NCBI GenBank assembly: GCA_009780315.1
Contig: WRAH01000008.1
Location: forward strand, 1 to 64,000
DNA from: Defluviitaleaceae bacterium
GTDB taxonomy: Bacteria; Bacillota; Clostridia; Lachnospirales; WQUN01
Reading direction: 5' to 3'
Length of the DNA stretch: 64,000 nt
A model generated the notes under the pieces. That model ran no database searches and was not told where the DNA came from. It was given only the letters and a program-made list of their open reading frames with translations. Positions 60,246 to 64,000 of the stretch are shown here, piece by piece (the stretch's first letter is position 1; the number at the start of each line of letters is the position of its first letter). A program made the translations under genes and the position numbers.

Positions 60246-63091
60246 AGGGCGCACGGGGAAACAATTTGAAAAATGTCAATTTAGAAATTCCGCGTAATAA
60301 AATGGTTGTTTTCACAGGACTTAGCGGGTCAGGTAAAACTTCGCTTGCTTTTGACACCATATATGCGGAAGGACAACGAAGATATGTAGAATCCCTTTCT
60401 GCCTATGCGCGGCAGTTTTTGGGACAGATGGAAAAGCCCGATGTTGACTTTATTGAAGGGTTAAGCCCTGCAATTTCTATTGACCAGAAGACAACAAATC
60501 AAAACCCCCGTTCGACAGTGGGTACAGTTACAGAAATTTATGACTATTTACGTCTGCTTTACGCCCGCATAGGCATACCCCATTGCCCAAAATGTGGGAA
60601 AGTTGTAGAAAAGCAAACGATTGACCAAATTGTTGACCAAATTTTAATGTTGCCAGAAGGCACACGTTTGCAAGTTTTAGCCCCTGTGGTGCGTGCGCGC
60701 AAAGGTGAACACACAAAACTTATTGAAGATGCAAGGCGCAATGGCTATGTACGAGCAAGAATTGACGGTGAAGTCATCGAACTTAGTGAAGAAATTAGCC
60801 TTGATAAAAAGAAGAAACACACCATAGAAATTGTAATTGATAGACTCATGGTGCGAGAGGGCATACAAAAACGCTTGTCAGAATCAATAGAAGCTGCCAT
60901 GACATTAACAGGTGGATTGCTTGTGATGAATACTTCTGGGGCTGGTCGGTCGCCTGACGACGAACTGCGCACCCATACATCAGAAGCGGATGACATCACA
61001 TTTAGTCAGCACTTTGCTTGCGCAGAATGTGGCATATCCTTGCCAGAAATTGAACCCCGTATGTTTTCCTTCAACAATCCATCAGGGGCTTGCCCAGATT
61101 GTGCAGGACTAGGGCGCAAGCTGATTTTTGACCCTGAACTTGTTGTGCCAAATCCCGCCTTATCACTTAATGGCGGTGCAATTGCCGCGCCAGGCTGGAA
61201 TGCTGTTCGTTCGGAAAGCAGTATGGGACATGCCATATTTGAAGCCTTGTGCGAAAAACATAAGTTTAGTTTGGATACGCCGTATTCCGCGCTACCTGCC
61301 AGTATTCATGAGTTGCTCATGAATGGCACTGGAGAAAAGTTGAATATCACTTATATAGGGCAAGACAACCGCAAACGTACGTATCCTTACACATTTGAAG
61401 GTATCGTAAACAACTTGTGGCGGCGATATAATGAAACGTCGTCTGTTTCATCAAGGCAAGAGTATGAAAGTTTTATGACAAGTATCACCTGTCCAGCGTG
61501 TAAGGGTAAACGATTAAAACCTGAAATCCTAGCGGTTACGGTAGGGGAAAAATCCATTGCGGCTGTTACAGAAATGACCATTGCCCAAGTACAGGTATTT
61601 TTTGGTAAATTAGAACTTTCTCCAACACAACTTATCATCGCCAGTGCGATTTTAAAAGAAATTCATGCCCGTACAGGTTTTTTAATTGATGTAGGCTTAA
61701 ATTATTTAACGTTAGCCCGCAATGCAGGTTCACTTTCTGGCGGAGAAGCCCAAAGAATCCGCCTTGCCACGCAAATTGGCTCTGGGCTTGTGGGTGTTGT
61801 TTATATTTTAGACGAGCCAAGCATAGGTCTACACCAGCGTGATAATGACCGCTTGCTAAAAACCTTGCGTCACTTGACGGATATTGGAAATACTTTAATT
61901 GTTGTTGAACATGATACTGACACCATGATGGCATCTGACCATATTGTAGACATTGGCCCAAGGGCGGGCATAGGCGGCGGTGAAGTGATTTTTTCAGGGC
62001 ATGTGGAGGATTTGCTCAATTGCCCAGATAGTATTACAGGACAATATTTAAGCGGAAAGATAAAAATAGAAACCCCAACCACTCGCCGCCCCATTGGTGA
62101 TAAAATTTTAAAAATCACTGGTGCAACAGAAAATAACTTGAGAGATGTCAGTGTGGAATTTCCGCTAGGTACACTCACATGTGTTACCGGGGTGAGCGGC
62201 TCGGGCAAAAGTTCACTGGTGAATCAAATTTTATATAAACGCTTGGCACGTGACCTTAACCGCGCCCGTGTAAAACCAGGGGCACACAAGGATATACAAG
62301 GGTTGGAGCATTTGGACAAGATTATAAACATTGACCAAAGCCCAATTGGACGTACGCCCCGTTCAAACCCAGCCACATATACAGGGCTTTTTGACCTAGT
62401 GCGTGATGTTTTTTCTCAAACACCAGAGGCAAAAATCCGCGGATACCAAAAGGGGCGGTTTAGTTTTAATGTAAAAGGCGGGCGTTGTGAGGCGTGTTCA
62501 GGGGATGGTATTCTTAAAATAGAAATGCACTTTTTACCAGATGTATATGTTCCCTGTGAAGTATGCGGAGGCAAACGCTATAATCGTGAAACACTGGAGG
62601 TTAAATATAAAGGCAAGTCTATTTCTGAAGTATTGGATATGACTGTAGAAACTGCCCTTGAATTTTTTGACAACTTACCGCGTTTACGAGATAAACTTCA
62701 AACCCTTTATGATGTAGGCTTGACTTATGTAAAACTTGGACAATCATCAACGACTCTTTCAGGTGGTGAAGCCCAACGGGTAAAACTTGCCACAGAACTT
62801 TCCCGCCGCTCTACTGGTAAAACAGTGTATGTGCTGGACGAACCCACAACAGGTTTACACGCTGCGGATGTTCACAAGTTGATAGGCATTTTACAACAGT
62901 TGACTGATGGTGGAAATACTGTAATTGTTATCGAACACAACCTAGATGTAATAAAAACCGCTGACTACATCATAGACCTAGGCCCAGAAGGCGGAAGCGG
63001 TGGCGGTGAAATTGTAGTGTGCGGCACACCAGAAAAAGTTGCAAAACACAAAGGTTCATTTACTGGGTTGTTTTTGAAAGATGTGCTTTAG
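60227..63091 (+). CDS. uvrA: Excinuclease ABC subunit UvrA
   Basis: 954 residues, usual length. Two ABC ATPase halves with Walker [10 protein letters not shown] and GVSGSGKSS, signature motifs [16 protein letters not shown] and [16 protein letters not shown], and zinc fingers (CPKCGK, CAECGIS...[18 protein letters not shown]...CEVCGG). UvrA2 finds bulky DNA damage for UvrB. GAGGACAGG lies before the ATG. In many bacteria it is SOS-controlled; no clear LexA box was found upstream here. Confidence 0.97.
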   Translation: MDKIIIKGARGNNLKNVNLEIPRNKMVVFTGLSGSGKTSLAFDTIYAEGQRRYVESLSAYARQFLGQMEKPDVDFIEGLSPAISIDQKTTNQNPRSTVGTVTEIYDYLRLLYARIGIPHCPKCGKVVEKQTIDQIVDQILMLPEGTRLQVLAPVVRARKGEHTKLIEDARRNGYVRARIDGEVIELSEEISLDKKKKHTIEIVIDRLMVREGIQKRLSESIEAAMTLTGGLLVMNTSGAGRSPDDELRTHTSEADDITFSQHFACAECGISLPEIEPRMFSFNNPSGACPDCAGLGRKLIFDPELVVPNPALSLNGGAIAAPGWNAVRSESSMGHAIFEALCEKHKFSLDTPYSALPASIHELLMNGTGEKLNITYIGQDNRKRTYPYTFEGIVNNLWRRYNETSSVSSRQEYESFMTSITCPACKGKRLKPEILAVTVGEKSIAAVTEMTIAQVQVFFGKLELSPTQLIIASAILKEIHARTGFLIDVGLNYLTLARNAGSLSGGEAQRIRLATQIGSGLVGVVYILDEPSIGLHQRDNDRLLKTLRHLTDIGNTLIVVEHDTDTMMASDHIVDIGPRAGIGGGEVIFSGHVEDLLNCPDSITGQYLSGKIKIETPTTRRPIGDKILKITGATENNLRDVSVEFPLGTLTCVTGVSGSGKSSLVNQILYKRLARDLNRARVKPGAHKDIQGLEHLDKIINIDQSPIGRTPRSNPATYTGLFDLVRDVFSQTPEAKIRGYQKGRFSFNVKGGRCEACSGDGILKIEMHFLPDVYVPCEVCGGKRYNRETLEVKYKGKSISEVLDMTVETALEFFDNLPRLRDKLQTLYDVGLTYVKLGQSSTTLSGGEAQRVKLATELSRRSTGKTVYVLDEPTTGLHAADVHKLIGILQQLTDGGNTVIVIEHNLDVIKTADYIIDLGPEGGSGGGEIVVCGTPEKVAKHKGSFTGLFLKDVL

Positions 63092-63133
63092 GGTATATAT
63101 CCTAGTACTTTCGCTTATTGACCTTAAACTATA

Positions 63134-63190
63134 AAATAACCACCTACGTTTTGTGAAAGTTTGAATCTCACAAAGTATAGGTGGTTATTT
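63134..63190. terminator. Bidirectional terminator between converging genes
   Basis: A perfect 13-bp stem (63134-63146 with 63178-63190), with an inner TTGTGA/TCACAA helix and T-rich sequence on the right (CTATTTTTTAC). It ends uvrA and the regulator-like gene. Confidence 0.85.
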
Positions 63191-63589
63191 CTATTTTTTA
63201 CGTAAATCAGGATAACGGTTGTTAAGGTACATATTTGCAAAATCTAGTATCATTTTTTTATCTTCTTCTGAAGAAGTCGCCATCAGTGCTTTCATTTGAA
63301 GTATATAAGGGTCTTGTTTTTCTGGCATTTCTGTGATTTCGCCATATAAATATCCAAGTGTAACACCAAGGATTCGAGCAATTTTAAAAGTATCTTTCAG
63401 TACCTCAACTGGCACATCAGAATCAATGAATTTAGCGCGAAGGATTCTCATAATGAGATTATTGTGCATGGTCGCACGTATTATTTGTGCGTCAGGATAG
63501 TTTGGGCTATCTTCATCATCCAACGTATCTAAAGCTTTGTCGAACAGTACTAATGTTTTACTAAAGCTATGGTGATATCCAATTGCCAT
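63191..63589 (-). CDS. Regulator-like protein with XRE-type tail motif
   Basis: 132 residues. The segment NNLIMRILRAKFIDSDVPVEVLKDTFKIARILGVTLGYLYGE has the last-helix signature (iA.iLGVtlgYLyG) of Cro/CI-type regulators, but the usual start (R...R...LTQ.ELA) is weak, so it may be a degenerate or divergent helix-turn-helix. No good ribosome site was seen at the ATG. The target is unknown. Confidence 0.5.
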   Translation of the reverse strand: MAIGYHHSFSKTLVLFDKALDTLDDEDSPNYPDAQIIRATMHNNLIMRILRAKFIDSDVPVEVLKDTFKIARILGVTLGYLYGEITEMPEKQDPYILQMKALMATSSEEDKKMILDFANMYLNNRYPDLRKK

Positions 63590-63738
63590 TATAAATATTT
63601 GTGTAGTAACTCATGTCTAATTCATGAAGCGGGAAGTCAAAATAAAGATGTAGAAAGTTCAAGAAATTTCTAAGATTTATTTCATGGTTTACAGTAATAT
63701 GATATCCTAAGACAATATGTTGGAAGAGGAGCGGTTTT

Positions 63739-64000
63739 ATGCTTTTATATGAAACCCATATGCATACATCTACAGTCAGTGCATGTGCAATCAGTACGCC
63801 AGAAGTACAAGTACGTGCTTATAAAAAAAAGGGCTATACGGGTATCATCATCACCGACCACTTTGTCAATGGATACACACACACCATTACACATTTGCCA
63901 TGGATAGAAAAAATGCAATTCTTTGTATCGGGATATGAAAAAGCCGCACTAGAAGGGAAAAAGTGCGGCTTAGACGTATTTTTTGGTATAGAGTATTCGA
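63739..64000 (+). CDS. PHP-domain phosphatase, N-terminal part
   Basis: The frame opens at ATG 63739 with GAAGAGGAGCGG upstream and runs off the right edge. MLLYETHMHTSTVSACA begins with the HxH metal motif and IIITDHF follows, as in the PHP phosphoesterase family (histidinol phosphatase-like). About 87 residues are visible. Substrate cannot be told. Confidence 0.85.
   Translation, partial: MLLYETHMHTSTVSACAISTPEVQVRAYKKKGYTGIIITDHFVNGYTHTITHLPWIEKMQFFVSGYEKAALEGKKCGLDVFFGIEYS

Overview
The window reads as the chromosome of an endospore-forming, motile member of the Clostridia, most like the Lachnospiraceae and relatives. It holds spore genes (germination protease Gpr, a SpoVD-like penicillin-binding protein, SpoIVA, SpoIVFA/SpoIVFB, GerA and a fused GerB-GerC), a Firmicute late flagellar operon (flgM, flgN, flgK, flgK, flgL, flgL, fliW, csrA), and housekeeping genes (ssrA, pepP, zapA, recD2, comF, lexA, dnaB, rplI, uvrA). 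No rRNA, tRNA or CRISPR array was seen.

Layout. 1-5.5 kb: the end of an M29 aminopeptidase, a SHOCT-like protein, a membrane pseudokinase with an outer propeller-like domain, a PASTA penicillin-binding protein and gpr. 5.57-5.94 kb: tmRNA. About 5.94-19.85 kb: an integrative mobilizable element. It has a large serine recombinase at its right end, a MobC/relaxase pair with a possible oriT, a VirB6-like membrane module, a RepL-type protein beside 18-bp direct repeats, two divergent XRE regulators, a YafQ/DinJ toxin-antitoxin pair and a 1.75-kb cassette. The cassette has about 61-bp inverted ends and carries one HEPN-like protein but no transposase. The element carries its own control sites: CTCACCGTGAG palindromes at three promoters, paired CCAATATTGG sites, and paired GAGCWTAWGCTC sites. 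One XRE gene in it is broken by a fresh 10-bp tandem duplication.

19.85-27.3 kb: pepP and zapA, a solo JetD-like (DUF2399/TOPRIM) gene beside a degenerate P-loop kinase, then recD2 and comF. 27.3-36.7 kb: the flagellar operon, with two flgK and two flgL copies in tandem. 36.7-44.9 kb: a CtpA protease, a lipid kinase, spoIVA, small membrane proteins, a NIF3-like protein, an AraC regulator fused to two more domains, and a flavodoxin. 44.9-48.6 kb: germination genes with gerB and gerC fused in one frame. 48.8-49.9 kb: an MsmK/UgpC sugar-ABC ATPase.

50.0-53.3 kb: a small RiPP-type cluster with a B12-binding radical SAM enzyme, a 93-residue precursor ending in a VAGG leader and a 16-residue core, and a second radical SAM protein with a SPASM-like tail. 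The precursor is bracketed by two pairs of perfect inverted repeats in swapped order. No exporter or leader protease is visible. This cluster and the HEPN cassette are the best candidates for undescribed systems.

53.6-64 kb: spoIVFA, split into two frames at a CCCGGGG heptamer, then spoIVFB, lexA with a likely LexA box, dnaB, rplI, a hybrid histidine kinase, uvrA with a duplicated start region, a regulator-like gene and the start of a PHP-domain phosphatase.
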